64,000 nucleotides of DNA from Paulownia fortunei (Eukaryota > Streptophyta > Magnoliopsida > Lamiales > Paulowniaceae): assembly GCA_019321725.1 (NCBI GenBank), contig CM033110.1, forward strand, positions 2,535,278 through 2,599,277, in the 5' to 3' direction. Position numbers and translations under genes: made by a program. The notes beneath the pieces were generated by a model. The model was not told where the DNA came from and did not search any database. It saw only the letters and a list, made by a program, of their open reading frames with translations. How positions within the stretch are numbered: the first letter of the stretch is position 1; each line of letters opens with the position of its first letter. Shown piece after piece: positions 52,306 through 63,990 of the stretch.

Positions 52306-52473
52306 GACAACTGAGGCAAAACTTGAAGGGCGTACAAATTATGTTATTATCGGAATCAATATTTTTATTTGTCGTTTTTATTTTTTTTCATGGACAATTA
52401 AGGTGAAACTTCGAAGGTGTACAAATTATGTTATTATCATAATCAATATTTTTGTTTGTAACATTACTTTCAA
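52306..52473. repeat. 87-bp tandem duplication
   Basis: GTACAAATTATGTTATTATC starts at 52332 and again at 52419, and AATCAATATTTTT follows in each. The upstream parts GACAACTGAGGCAAAACTTG and GACAATTAAGGTGAAACTTC also correspond. Confidence 0.85.
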
Positions 52474-54465
52474 AGTTCTTAAATTTTGTGGACATTAATA
52501 CACATTTTCAATTTCACTTGTTAAATAACTACATAATTATTAGACATTAGTTCACATTTTCATTTTTTCCTCACAACTTAGTGTGTGGCCATCAGAAATT
52601 CTAGGTTTAAGGACGAGATTGAATTTTTGATAAAGAGACATCATAGTAAAAGTAACATTATTATTTATACAAGAGTAAAATTTTAAAATTTTAAAAATTA
52701 ATATATAAAATTATGATAATTTAAGATTGTATGACGTTGAGGAGACGACTAACCTACCGGCCCTAGCTCCGACCATGTGGACATCTCGATCCACATGAGC
52801 GAATGAAAGAACTCTTGCTCTTTTTATAATTGACATGGACAACAAGAGTTAGGTAGGAAGAAAAGTTCTAACCATTGTTTCAACAGAACCCCACAAAAAG
52901 AGAAAGTGATGAGTTATGAGAGGCATGTGGAAATTTAAATTGCATTCATTCACCACAAAAAAAAGTTGAAACATTTTTCGTTCAAAGTCTTTGCTTGGTT
53001 TCATGGGGTACATTGCATGATATGGAATAAAATTTCCATCAAGCTTTCTGGACTTTTGCTTTTGCACAAAATTGGTGATCAGTTTTAATTTATTGATCTA
53101 CAACATCTTATTAATTTCATATGGGGCCAGATTTGGTTTACATGAATTTATAGGTACAACTTTAAAATTTGTAATAAATGCTGAACTAGTCCTGATTTTC
53201 ATTGAAATTATACACCATGTGAGAAATTGTTGGAGTCGAAGCAATAAAATTATGAAAAATTTGAAGAACTCGTCTCCAAACTTCGAAGAGAACTCACAAT
53301 TGTGGAAAAAAAACATAAATTTTGTTGTTGGAATAATAATGGAAAAAGAGTTCCAATAGGTATTTAAACGAAACAATCATAATCTAGGTAGAACAATCCC
53401 AGGTGTTTATTAGTCATTTCAGAAAATGATGAAACTCGACTCAAAAATACCCTACCATATGTTAAATGAAACGATAGAATGTCGCAAAAATAAAATTAAA
53501 ATATACGAAAAGACTGAAAATAGAAAAAATAACCGAATGGGGGCCAAAATAATAAAATTCCAACCTCATCAACGGATCCTCATGACCTTTAAGTTAATCT
53601 GTCAAGCGTGTGTGTATATATAGATCGTTCTATAATTAATTACAAATAAAAAATTATGACTATTTTAAATTTTGCCCACCTCTTGTTTTACATAAAAAAA
53701 AAAAACCGAGCCACACTATATATCCTCAATTAGGTTTCATCTTTTATTCACTTTTTCCAATCTTAATATGAAATTATTCTAAATAATTCACTTGGAAGAA
53801 TTGAATAAATCCATAAAATTAGAAATCAACAGACATAAGTGAAAGAATTAGTAGAAAAATACCCACTAAGTGTGAATACAATGAATGCACATAAAAAGAA
53901 AAATAAATAGTCATCTTCTTGAGGACCCATGTCTTAATGTGAACACATGATTTAGGGTCACAATTTTTTTATTTTTTTTGTCCTTTTGTAATCTTGAGTT
54001 AATTGAAGTCTATTTTTCTGGGGACAATGATGGGAAATGGACTTAAAGGAGAAAAGAGTTAGAATCTTTGTGTGGTTCCCTTATTTACAAATCATCTAGT
54101 GGTCCTTAAAAGCTAATTATTATGATAATAAGGTCCCCTAATTCTTCATTAGACATTTTTTCTTTTTAGGTTGTGTGGTACACTTAACTTGTGTGCATAA
54201 TTATTTAAAATTACATAATTTGATTGTTTATACTTAAATATACTACAAATTTTTATTTTATATATTTATCTTAAATTTACAGTAATGAAAAAGAAAATAT
54301 TCTAAACAACTATTGCTTTATAAAATGGATATATTGGAATAAGTATTGGAGAGAGAAAAAAAAGAGATTAATGAGAGAAAAGAAAGACTAGTAGAGAATT
54401 ATAGAGAGAATTGAGAGAAAAGTGGAAGTTGGAGAGAGACACTGGAAAAATATTATAAAAAAATA
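52474..54465. other. Intergenic sequence
   Basis: No gene is supported. The opposing open frames at 53072-53359 (plus) and 53098-53376 (minus) overlap and lack domains. A purine-rich GAGAGA-containing stretch lies at 54345-54450, just before the long inverted repeat. Confidence 0.45.
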
Positions 54466-55613
54466 GGGTAAATATCATTTTATCTATTTATTTTTATTCA
54501 ATATCACTTTACTCTCTTATATTTTCAATTATTTCATTTTACCTGTACTCTAAAAAAGTTAATTAAATTATTATTATCAATTATTTATAATAAAATTACT
54601 TTAAAAAGTTCTAATATTAATAAATTTGTATTTATATTCTAATATATTTTCAACTTAATTAATAACACTTAATATAAAATTTATTTTAAATTTTATTATT
54701 CTTAAAGTTAATAGCTATTTTTTATAAATTTAGTTCATATTAAATTTCTATATCGTATGATATTTTTTTATTAACTAATACATTTTAATTATAAATTTTC
54801 TACTTACCATAAATATAAAAAATATAACATATTCTAAAAATTATTTTGTTAAATACATAAAATATTAGTAATAAATTTGTCAATGTTAATGGAATTATTA
54901 AAATTTTATAAAAAAATATTAAAATATAAAAAAAAAGATTATTTTTAGGTTTAATTTAATACCATTAAATAAATTATAAATAGTCGAATTATCATAATTT
55001 AATAGATACTATGTTCTATTTTAAAAAATGATAGTCATTGTGCTAATTAATTTTATTACTATTACTTGATTATAATGATTATTTTTTAATTTAACATAGT
55101 TTCTATGAACTTATAATAATTCTATTAATAATAAAAAAAATTATTACTAATATTTTATGTATTTAGAAAGATATTATTTTAAAATATTTTACATATTTTT
55201 TGAATTTGTATTGAGTAGAAAATTCATAAGTAAAGTGTATTAAATAATAAAAAATATTCTACTATATACTAATTTGATAGGAACTATGTTAAATTAAAAA
55301 TTAACTATTAAAATTTAAAAAAATTTAAATTAATTTAATATTAAGTATTAATTAATCAAATTGAAAAAAAATAGAATATAAATATAAATCTATTAATTTT
55401 AGAATATTTTAAAATATTTTTACTATAAATAATAGATAAGGGTAATTTGGTTAATTATTTTAGAGTATATAGAGGCAACATAAGACAATGAGTATATAAT
55501 GAGGTAAATTGAGACAAAATAAAAATAAAAATGGGTAAAATGAGATGATTGAAAAATATAAAAATATAAAATAATACTCAATAAAAATAAAAGATATTAA
55601 AGTGAGATTTACC
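54466..55613. mobile_element. 1.15-kb almost continuous inverted repeat (foldback-type element)
   Basis: The left end GGGTAAATATCATTTTATCT pairs with the complement of the right end, TTGGTAAATCTCACTTTAAT. Pairing continues inward through the arms: left TTATTTTTATTCAATATCA with right-complement TTATTTTTATTGAGTATTA; left TTTGTATTTATATTCTAATA with TTTATATTTATATTCTATTT; left TAAATTTTCTACTTACCATA with TGAATTTTCTACTCAATACA. Near the middle the word AATACATAAAATATTAGTAA is identical in both arms (left 54853-54872). The arms are about 450-500 bp with a loop around 54950-55080. No open frame is present. A Mutator-like or foldback miniature element is the likeliest identity; the A-rich flanks prevent a safe target-duplication call. 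Confidence 0.8.
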
Positions 55614-57009
55614 AAAATAAAAATAAAAATTACGAGTGACCAAAAACACCAAAAAAGTGCTCTTTATACTATAAAAGTGTATAAATGGTTTATAACAAAT
55701 TTAGTTCTGAGTTCTGACTCTCATTCTTAATTCCATAGCTTAGAATTTAGATTGTGTCAAAAGAAAAGTTAGGGATAACAAATGTTCCTCTTATTTCGGA
55801 AGCAATAATTACATTAATAAATCAATCAATAATTAATTTAATATACCAATCAATAATCAGTAAATTACAATTAATGATGAGATAACAAATGAATGTTCAC
55901 CATTGCTACAGCATTACTTAAATCCAAAACTTCATACTTAAATAGTTTTGAGATCTCAAGTATTAACTGCCGCTGAGAGAAAACCTTATTGGTGGGATAA
56001 CAAATATTCATATAGCGAAATTTGAAGAAAGGGTGTTTTTGTAATTTCACATGAAAGTATTTTTTAAATAATTAGAAATAAAGGTGTAACTGACCACATA
56101 TTTCTCGATTATTATTTTCTATTAAAAATTCTATTGTATCTTCTATTTACTATATAAACAATTCATTACGTGTAAAATTTTATTTGTAAAATATATACAT
56201 GATGACAATTAATTCAATGCAATAAAAAATACAATAAAATTTATCATAAAAAAAATTATATTTGCATATTTGTTTTCATTTTTCATCCTTTTTATTGAAT
56301 TGATGAGTTGTCGAAGAGGTGAACCCAAAATATAAAATAATTTAGTGGCAAGAATTATGCATGGATGGGGTGATCATATATCCAGCATGGGACATATTAA
56401 CTTTAGGGGTCTGACTGTCTCACCTACACAAACCACCCCAATAACTCCCCATGGTCAAATCTCCTATTTATTATAATTATTTTATCATTGCAATAGAACA
56501 TGACAACTTTTATAACCTCAAAATTTGCGGCTTCTTTTTAGTTGTGTAATAATTGATTAATCCATTAATCCTCAGTGAATAAGTCTACAAAAGACATGCA
56601 CAAATCCAATCATTGGTTTCCCTTCCATGAACACAGGCAAATCTATAATTTTGTGTTTTATTCAACGGTGAATTATAATAAATATCCATAAAATTTAGAC
56701 CTTTTATAAAAAATAAATAAATTTGTAATTATAAATACTTTATTGATATTTATTAATATTTAACAGCTTGCACCTTTTGAAGGGTATTTATAAAATAAAT
56801 ACAAATCTCAACTGAGTATATATAATATCTCAAGAAATATTTATAATTTAAAAAAAAATTATTGTAATTAGGTAAACTTCGGAGATCATTTTTGTAGTTT
56901 ACTCTTCTTTCAGTTTACATAATTTTCTGTTGAAAAATGAGTCTTCAATTAGATCTCGCCACGTGATTGTCTCAAGATTAGAGTCCGAGACAATCGAAAG
57001 TGTCCAAAT
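55614..57009. other. Intergenic sequence
   Basis: AT-rich spacer with no recognised gene. A short hairpin lies near the end: GATTGTCTC at 56965-56973 pairs with GAGACAATC at 56987-56995 across a 13-nt loop. Confidence 0.45.
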
Positions 57010-57069
57010 GTTTGGGGTTTTTGTCAAATAATTATTAAAATACCGTAAAATATTTTGGGTTTGGAAATT

Positions 57070-57512
57070 TATAACAAAGCGTTATTTTAGATGACGCTTT
57101 CATTTTTTTTTTTAATTTTTAAAGAAAGCGTTATTGGGTGTAACGCTTTCCACAATAACGACTTCGAATTTGCAAATATCAATTAATGTATGGTTGATCG
57201 GATTTATTTATCTCCAATTAATACCTACCAATTAATACATGCCAATTAATACCCATCTGTCAATAAATGCAATAAAGAAAGATAACGTTATCGGGAGTAA
57301 CGCTTTCCAGAATCTGACTAAATAATTAAAGATCGCTTTTCAAAATCTGCCAAAATAATCAAAGAAAGGTAACGCTTTCCAGATTCTGCCAAAGATTTCC
57401 AAGGGGTTAACGATTTCCAAGATTCTGTAGTCATGCAGAATCTGTCAATTAATGCAGTCATCAATTAATAAAACTTTGACCGGATTTGAAAGGAAGGCGG
57501 TAATGCTTTTCT
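57070..57512 (+). repeat. Subterminal GTAACGCTTTCC motif cluster of the Mutator-like element
   Basis: GTAACGCTTTCC occurs exactly at 57140-57151, 57297-57308 and 57369-57380, and in variants at 57406-57418 (GTTAACGATTTCC) and 57499-57510 (GGTAATGCTTTT). Near the left side AAAGCG-TTAT words (57076, 57125) face CGCTTTC words, forming small inverted pairs. CCAATTAATAC and CAGAATCTG words recur between them. Arrays like this often bind transposase near element ends. Confidence 0.6.
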
Positions 57513-59046
57513 TGTTATAATTTTTTTTTTGTGAAATTTTATTGTATTATGAACTGTTTTAATAACTTTTTCTTTCATGGGTTCACAGATTCATGGGTTT
57601 TCTTTTTCTTCTTCACTCCTTCTTTTTCTACTCATTGTTAACTATTTATCTTCTCTCAACTTTCTTTCTTCATTTTCGTCTTCTTCTTATTTTAATCTTT
57701 TGTTCCTATTTTCTTTCTTCACCAACCAAGCATTCCAATAAGGCGGCGGCAACAACGATAGCAGCGACGCGGTGGCAATAACGACGACGACGATCAAATT
57801 AAAAAAGATAATTATTATTTTTTTAATATTATCATTTGTAAATTAGTTATTTAAGTAGTTTTTAAATTACTTAATTGAGTATGCATTATATTTTGAAGTT
57901 CATATATTAAAAATTATTTTGTTGTTAATTTAAATATTAGAGAGATAACAACAATTTTTTTTATTAATTCTTGTTTTGTTTGATTTGATAAAATGTTATA
58001 TTAACAATTTATTCATGTTGGGACTAATGAAAACACCAATAACAATTAAAAATAATACTCTGTAGGTACATTATAAAAATCATCAAAAGCTTTTCTGTTA
58101 AAAAATATATATTAAAAATTTAATTTTATTATGAAATATAATATTTTAATTAATTATTAATAATTGTAGATAGTGAATAAAATAAGAAATAGGGGTTTGA
58201 AAATTAATTATTTAATAAATAAATAAATAAAATATATTATTATTTTAAAATAGATAAATATAATATTTATTCACCAAAATATAGTTAATAAATATGTTGA
58301 TTAAATTAATTTAAGAAAATAATTATTTAAAAATTACAATAACGAATTTAGGCTAGACATTGACGGTATGTAATGATGTTTCAAATCATCTTGATAGATT
58401 TAAATGGTCTGCTTTCTTTTGAACTCTGGTTTGACTTCGCACAAGAATCAAGATTTAAGTAAGCACGGTAAAATACAATATTAGTTAGAAAGTTTGTGCA
58501 TTTTTTCTGAAATTATCTTTTTAATGGAGGTTGTTACATTCACAATTGTTTTTCATAGGCTATGAAACTTTCACCTACTTCTATAATAGGAATTTTACAA
58601 AATTAAATGATTACATATTTTGCAATGTAAAAATTAGGATTGTGCATGTCGAAATCTTTTTTTTGACTAATTAAATATAAGATTAACATTTTGATTTGGT
58701 ATGGGGCACAAGAAAACTAAGTTAAAAATTTTTTAGTGATTAAAAAAGAAAATGGGGGTTTGAAAATCAATAAATAAATAAAATATATTATTATTTTAAA
58801 ATAGATAAAATAAATATTTATATACAATAATATAATTAATAAATGGGGTTTGAATTAATAAAAAAAATTAAATAAATATAAATAAATTAATTAAATATAT
58901 TATATTTTTGAAAATAGATAAATATAAATTTTATATACAATAATATAATTAATAAATATATTTATTAAATTAATTTAAGAAAATAATTATTTAAAAATCA
59001 CCATTACGAATTTACTAATAAATAATTGTATTTAATTTTTGAAGAT
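57513..59046. other. AT-rich leader or intron region of the Mutator-like element
   Basis: No domain is recognised. The pyrimidine-rich frame at 57593-57781 is a low-complexity Phe/Leu stretch ending in a GGCGGCGGCAACAACGATAG-like patch. Two diverged copies of an AT block resembling AAATAAATAAAATATATTAT occur near 58213 and 58772, and a third resembling sequence lies near 58880. The acceptor-like TTTTTGAAG|ATATGG precedes the transposase ATG at 59047. Confidence 0.45.
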
Positions 59047-61764
59047 ATGGCATCTCAAAGAAAAGTTACAGTTATGGTGTATACGGGAGGTCAAGTGTCA
59101 CAAGATTATTGGACTATGACATATGACTGTCTTTCAATTGCATATATGAGAATTTCTCGTACAACAACTTTTTCGGAATTATTATCAAAATTGTATGAAC
59201 GCACCCGCATTGATAGCAATCAATTCTCGTTGAAAGTGTTTGCTAAATTTTCACAAGTCTACATGCAACGGATAAAAGAATCAATTGTGGAGATAACCGA
59301 CGATAACAGTTTAGGTTTTTTCTTAAATCCAGAGGCTGAAATTAATAATATGGATATTTATGTTGAGAAAGAACAAATTCACCATAGTGTTGCTCCTCCA
59401 TAAATGATGATGAATTAGGAATGGGGCTCGTATATGTCTCTTTTAGCCCAAGACACTGTTGTAGATCTTTTTATGGTGACACAAGAAATGTCAACTATTG
59501 GAATTGATGACCTATACGTGGGTGCTTCTACATCTGCTTATGCAAATTTTGGTATTGGGCAGTACAATATTGAATCAAGTAGCATGAGAGAAGCTAATAA
59601 TGCATACACGGAGTATATCCCTGATGTTGAATCTAATGATGCTAATGATCCAATAGCAGACAGCTTTGGGCCCAACATACCTAGTGATTCTAAACCAGAC
59701 GAGGTTGAGCATCCAATTTCTAATGATAATGAGGATGATGTTGATGTTGATATCATGTTAAATACATTGTTGTCACATGGTCAGGGGACATCGTCACAGT
59801 CTGAACTCCCAGTCAGTGCAGCAATACCTTCCAGCTCAAATGAATATATACTTCATCCATCGATCCCATTCATCTCTACTACTTATCAAGAGGTATATGC
59901 AGACTCTATTTTTATTTCAACTAGGGACTGTGGTAAGTTTTATGATTCAAATAGAGGGGTTTTTGATGTGGGTATGATTTTTAAGGATAAGAAACACTTG
60001 ATATCTGCAGTAAAAGATTTTTCCATCCGCTTTGCGAGACGAGAGTATCGTGTGGTTGAGAGTACGCCGAATCTATGGAAAGTAGTATGCAAACATAGTA
60101 GAACAAATATGTGGTGTAGATGGGAGCTTCGAGCGTCACTAAAAGCAAATCTTGACATGTTTAAAATAACAAGATATGTGGGGAACCATACATATGTATG
60201 ATTGATAGAATATCAGTTGACCACCATAATTTAGATAAAAATTATATTGCTACGTTGTTGGTGGGGATTGTTCGGGATGATCCAATGTGCCAGATAAAAT
60301 ATGTTATGCAATTTGTGAAGCAAAAATTGGAATTTGAGATTTCATATTTGAAAGCATGGTATAGCTTAAAACGCACCCGATAAAATGTGTATGGGACTTG
60401 GGAGAGTTCAGTGTAGAAACTTCCTAAATTTATAAGAGCTCTACAAAAGTCAAATGAGGGAACTGTTGTTGAGTAGGATCATAAAGACACCAAAAATTCA
60501 AGACAAAAGATAATCAAATATGTCTTTCGGACCTTCAAGCCATGTATAAAGGGATTTCATCACTGTCGCAAAGTCATAAGTGTCGATGGAACCCATTTAT
60601 ACACAAAATATAAACATAAAATGTTGATTGCAGTTGCTATGGATGGAAACCAACAGATTTTGCCTCTTGCATTTGCAATTGTCGATGAAGAAACTACTAT
60701 GTCTTGGAAGTGGTTTCTACAGATGTTGAGCAAACATATTATACAAGGGGTTGAAGGTATGTGTCTAATTTCTTATCGACATCCTGGCATCCTTCGAGCA
60801 GTTGAGAATGTACCCGACTTCACACTTCCTCGTGGTGTGCATCGATTTTGCTTGAGGCACGTGTGCTCAAACTTTAACAATCATTTCAAGAATATACAAT
60901 TGAGGGACTTATATTATAAAGCTGGTACTACACATCAAATAAGTAAGTTTAAGAAGACTCTTGAGGAGATTAAAAGCATTAAGCCACAAGTATTTACACT
61001 TGACAGAGATTGACAAGAAAAAATGGGCATTTGCTCATGATGGAGGGTGGCGAGGCAGACTTCTAACCACCAACATCTTTGAATGCATCAATGGAGTATT
61101 AAAAGGTGCTCATCGTCTTCCACTCACAACTATAATGGATATAACATTTCATTGGTATGCTCAATTTTTTCATAAACGAGTGCTGAAGGTAGATAGGATG
61201 ATGCAAAATAATCAAATATGGACTGATTATGCATATAAGAAATACAAGCATTGGGAGACACACTCATTACATCATATTGTAATCATATTTGACCATAATC
61301 AGCAGTCAGCTTTCATTATCACACAAACGCACTGTGGAAGTGGACATGGGGGTCATAGACACGTTGTGAATTTAATGTTAAGGGATTGTACATGTGGCAA
61401 ATGGAAGTTGTTTGGGATTCCGTGCTCTCATGCTCAGAAGGTGTGTGCTGCTTACAAGCTTAACTCTGCAGTGCTCGTGAAATCATATTACAACATACAG
61501 AGTTATAGACAAACATATGTTGGTGTATTTAAGCCATACATGGATGAAAATTATTGGGACACACCTGATTTTGAGCTATATCATGATAGCACTTTACGAG
61601 TTATTCCTAATCAAGGCAGAAATCGAACTTCTCGTATCCCAAATGAAATGAATTGGGCACAAACTCGTGCGAGACAACAAGCTCATAGAGAACAAGCCCG
61701 CCAACAACAATATCCCACCAGTCTCAGTTGCTCGATTTTAGGGTTGACTCATTGTACAAGTTAA
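59047..61764 (+). pseudogene. MURA-type (MuDR/MULE) transposase, broken
   Basis: The pieces read in order as a plant MULE transposase. Positions 59047-59400 hold a PB1-like N-terminal region (MASQRKVTVMVYTGG). After a linker, 59950-60195 matches the MuDR-family N-terminal zinc-binding region. The transposase core follows with VDGTH at 60582-60596, whose Asp is the first catalytic residue. A SWIM zinc finger C-x-C-x(11)-C-x-H lies at 61387-61431. Damage: in-frame stops at 59401, 59416, 60381, 60414 and 60474; frameshifts near 60190 and 60990; and the second catalytic position reads Tyr (TAT, 60774-60776) in an ISYRHPG context where the family has Asp. The Glu of the NIFECINGVLKGA motif is kept. 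In the intact family the enzyme cuts and pastes the element in the nucleus. This copy cannot make active enzyme. Confidence 0.93.
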
Positions 61765-62043
61765 AATTTGTATTAACATGTTATTATATTGAGGTTTTTA
61801 ATGCCAAATATTTGTAATGCACTTATTTTTATTATTCATGATTGGAATGATCATAATACTCATTTTCAAAGTATTTATCATGCAGTTAATTGATGTAATT
61901 ATTTGTAATTGTGGTTAGAATAATCAAAATACTAATTGGTAAACACTTATTCTCATTACATATGTATTATTTATATTTGAATCATGTCATAAGTTTATTA
62001 TTACTTTCATGGTTTCATTAATAAAAATATTCTAACTTGCAGG
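61765..62043. other. Spacer between transposase and PMD pseudogenes
   Basis: This 279-bp AT-rich gap carries no recognised motif. It probably holds the transposase 3' end and the leader or first intron of the PMD gene; the last bases before 62044 (ACTTGCAGG) look like a splice acceptor. Confidence 0.4.
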
Positions 62044-63990
62044 ATGGATTTGACATAAGCATATGAGCCACGTGATCCGAGTTTGTTATCTATGCAGTCA
62101 CAACATAGATTTGAGATTATGATAACAGGGACGATTGATGAGATATTACATGGGAGACGGTTGATGGTCCTTTTTGGTAGCTATTTGATTAGGTGCACCC
62201 GCATGCACGCGTGCTTACTATATAACATCATATGGGATTTTATAGTGTGTATAGATGTTGACGTTTCATTGCTATTTTCACTTGATTACCACTTTGGTGG
62301 AGAGATGGCGCCGAAAGACACATACTTTTCATTTTCGAGTAGGCGAGGCCACAATTACATTACAGGATGTTGCAGTTATTTGGGGCCTTCCTATTGATGG
62401 TCGTCCAGTCACAGGTGTAGATCACGAGATGTCTATACCACAGTGGGTGCAGTACTATGAGGTTACTTTAGAATTTCATCCTGCGCCCGAGCATTTTAGG
62501 GGGACACGTCTATATACCACCGCCCTCACACAACATATGAGACAATATCCTGTGACTGATGACAGTGATGAGGCGCATGTACACCAGTACGCCCGTGCAT
62601 GTGCATTCATGTTGTTTGGTGGTGTTATATGTGTCCTGATTCATCAGGAAATTCAATCCCGTTACTTTATTTGCCAAAATTTGAGAATGTTGATGAAGTT
62701 AGTGGGTACAGATGGGGTAGTGTTGTATTGATTTTTTATATCGTGAGTTGTGTACGGCATGCTCCAAAACAAAATGCAATTTTGGTGGTGCATTACAATT
62801 ATTACAGATAAAATTAATACATATTTATCTTATAATTTAATATATCTTTATCATATTTTGTATTGATGTGAATTTCAATTCTTCCAGATTTGGGCGTGGT
62901 TTAGGATAACGCCCATTACACCTGTTGTTCTAGAATCACGTGTAGATTTAGAGTCTTGGGAAATTGATTTAGAGCATGTACTTCCTAATCCTCCTTATGG
63001 TGCATGGTAAAAAAATTTAATTATTACTTTTTTGTATATTTATTTTTTTATTATGTTAATGTAAATAAAAAATTACAGGTGGAATACGGCATGACTTATG
63101 GTCATACTACTCGATATTTTGTGTGCATCTTTCGAGAGATATTTGATGCTATGATGCCACACCAGGTCAACAAACTTATAATGAAATTTTATTTGCCATC
63201 ACCCGCAATATATTATTAATATCTATTTTTTCTTTTTTACAGTTCATTTGGCAATCATATGATATGACTTCTCAATACATTACTGAGTTGCCACCATATT
63301 GTAGTCCCCAACTTTGGACGTCCACATGTCAATTGATCTTCTATGCGCGAGTTGAGATGCATCATCCTGAGAGGGTTTTTCGACAGTTTGGGATGATATA
63401 AAACATCCCTCAATTTCCACAGGATCGTGACACAGATTTGCATAGATTTGACCGTAGGGGGTATATAGATTTGATTGGGAAGCTCATCACATACAGTACA
63501 TTAGTGCATGGATTAGAAGATTTGAGACTATTGTGCGTAGACCACTCATTAGAGATACAGTCACTAGAGATGATGGATATGATGAGTGGTATGACAGAGT
63601 TACACGTCGTTTTATATTGCCTGCCAATAGAGTTCAGACTACAGGCTATCAAGTTGGGGATGCATCTTTAATGCAATTTTTGGTACGTAAATTGATATTT
63701 CATATATTTATATTTTTGAGTTATTTTATATCATATATATTTATATTGTGATTTTTTATATGTATTTTAGGCTGATCAGTTGACATCTCTTAGTATAAGT
63801 GCTCGGATGAGGCCCCTTGAGGATTTGACTGCAGTTAATTCATTATTAGAGTGATATATTTTTGTTGGTGAGCAAGCCGCAACCCTCCTCGTCAATTGAG
63901 ATTTGCCTTCGCAAATGCCTTTCGGAACAACCACACCACCAGATGATACACAGACTATGATAAATAGGAGAAGAAGGGGCCGTACTTAGA
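62044..63990 (+). pseudogene. Plant mobile domain (PMD, MAIN-like) gene, five exons, broken
   Basis: Exons by similarity: about 62044-62807, 62888-63006, 63079-63165, 63243-63682 and 63771 onward. Family landmarks are VERWRRKTHTFHFRVGEATI and TLQDVAVIWGLPIDGRPVTG in exon 1, WTSTCQLIFYARVEMHHPER in exon 4 and RDDGYDEWYDRVTRRF at its end. These are typical of PMD proteins of the MAIN/MAIL1 and 'phosphatase 7 long form homolog' type, which in Arabidopsis act in the nucleus in gene silencing and meristem maintenance. Here no phosphatase part is visible before the window ends. Damage: stop at 62056, frameshifts between 62160 and 62255, near 62630, near 62735, near 63093 and near 63495, a stop at about 63400, and a first-intron donor that reads AT instead of GT at 62808. 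Same strand as the transposase, 280 bp downstream, as cargo of the same element. Confidence 0.85.

Noticed and set aside
53072..53376. Overlapping 95- and 92-codon frames on opposite strands
   Set aside because: Both cover the same AT-rich segment and neither has a recognisable domain, so neither can be supported.
54345..54450. GAGAGA-rich stretch as a gene leader
   Set aside because: No open frame follows. It directly abuts the long inverted repeat, so only a possible promoter or leader of a non-coding transcript remains.
57593..57781. Hydrophobic 62-codon frame in the transposon leader
   Set aside because: It is a translated pyrimidine tract (Phe/Leu-rich) and has no similarity to any transposon protein that I recognise.
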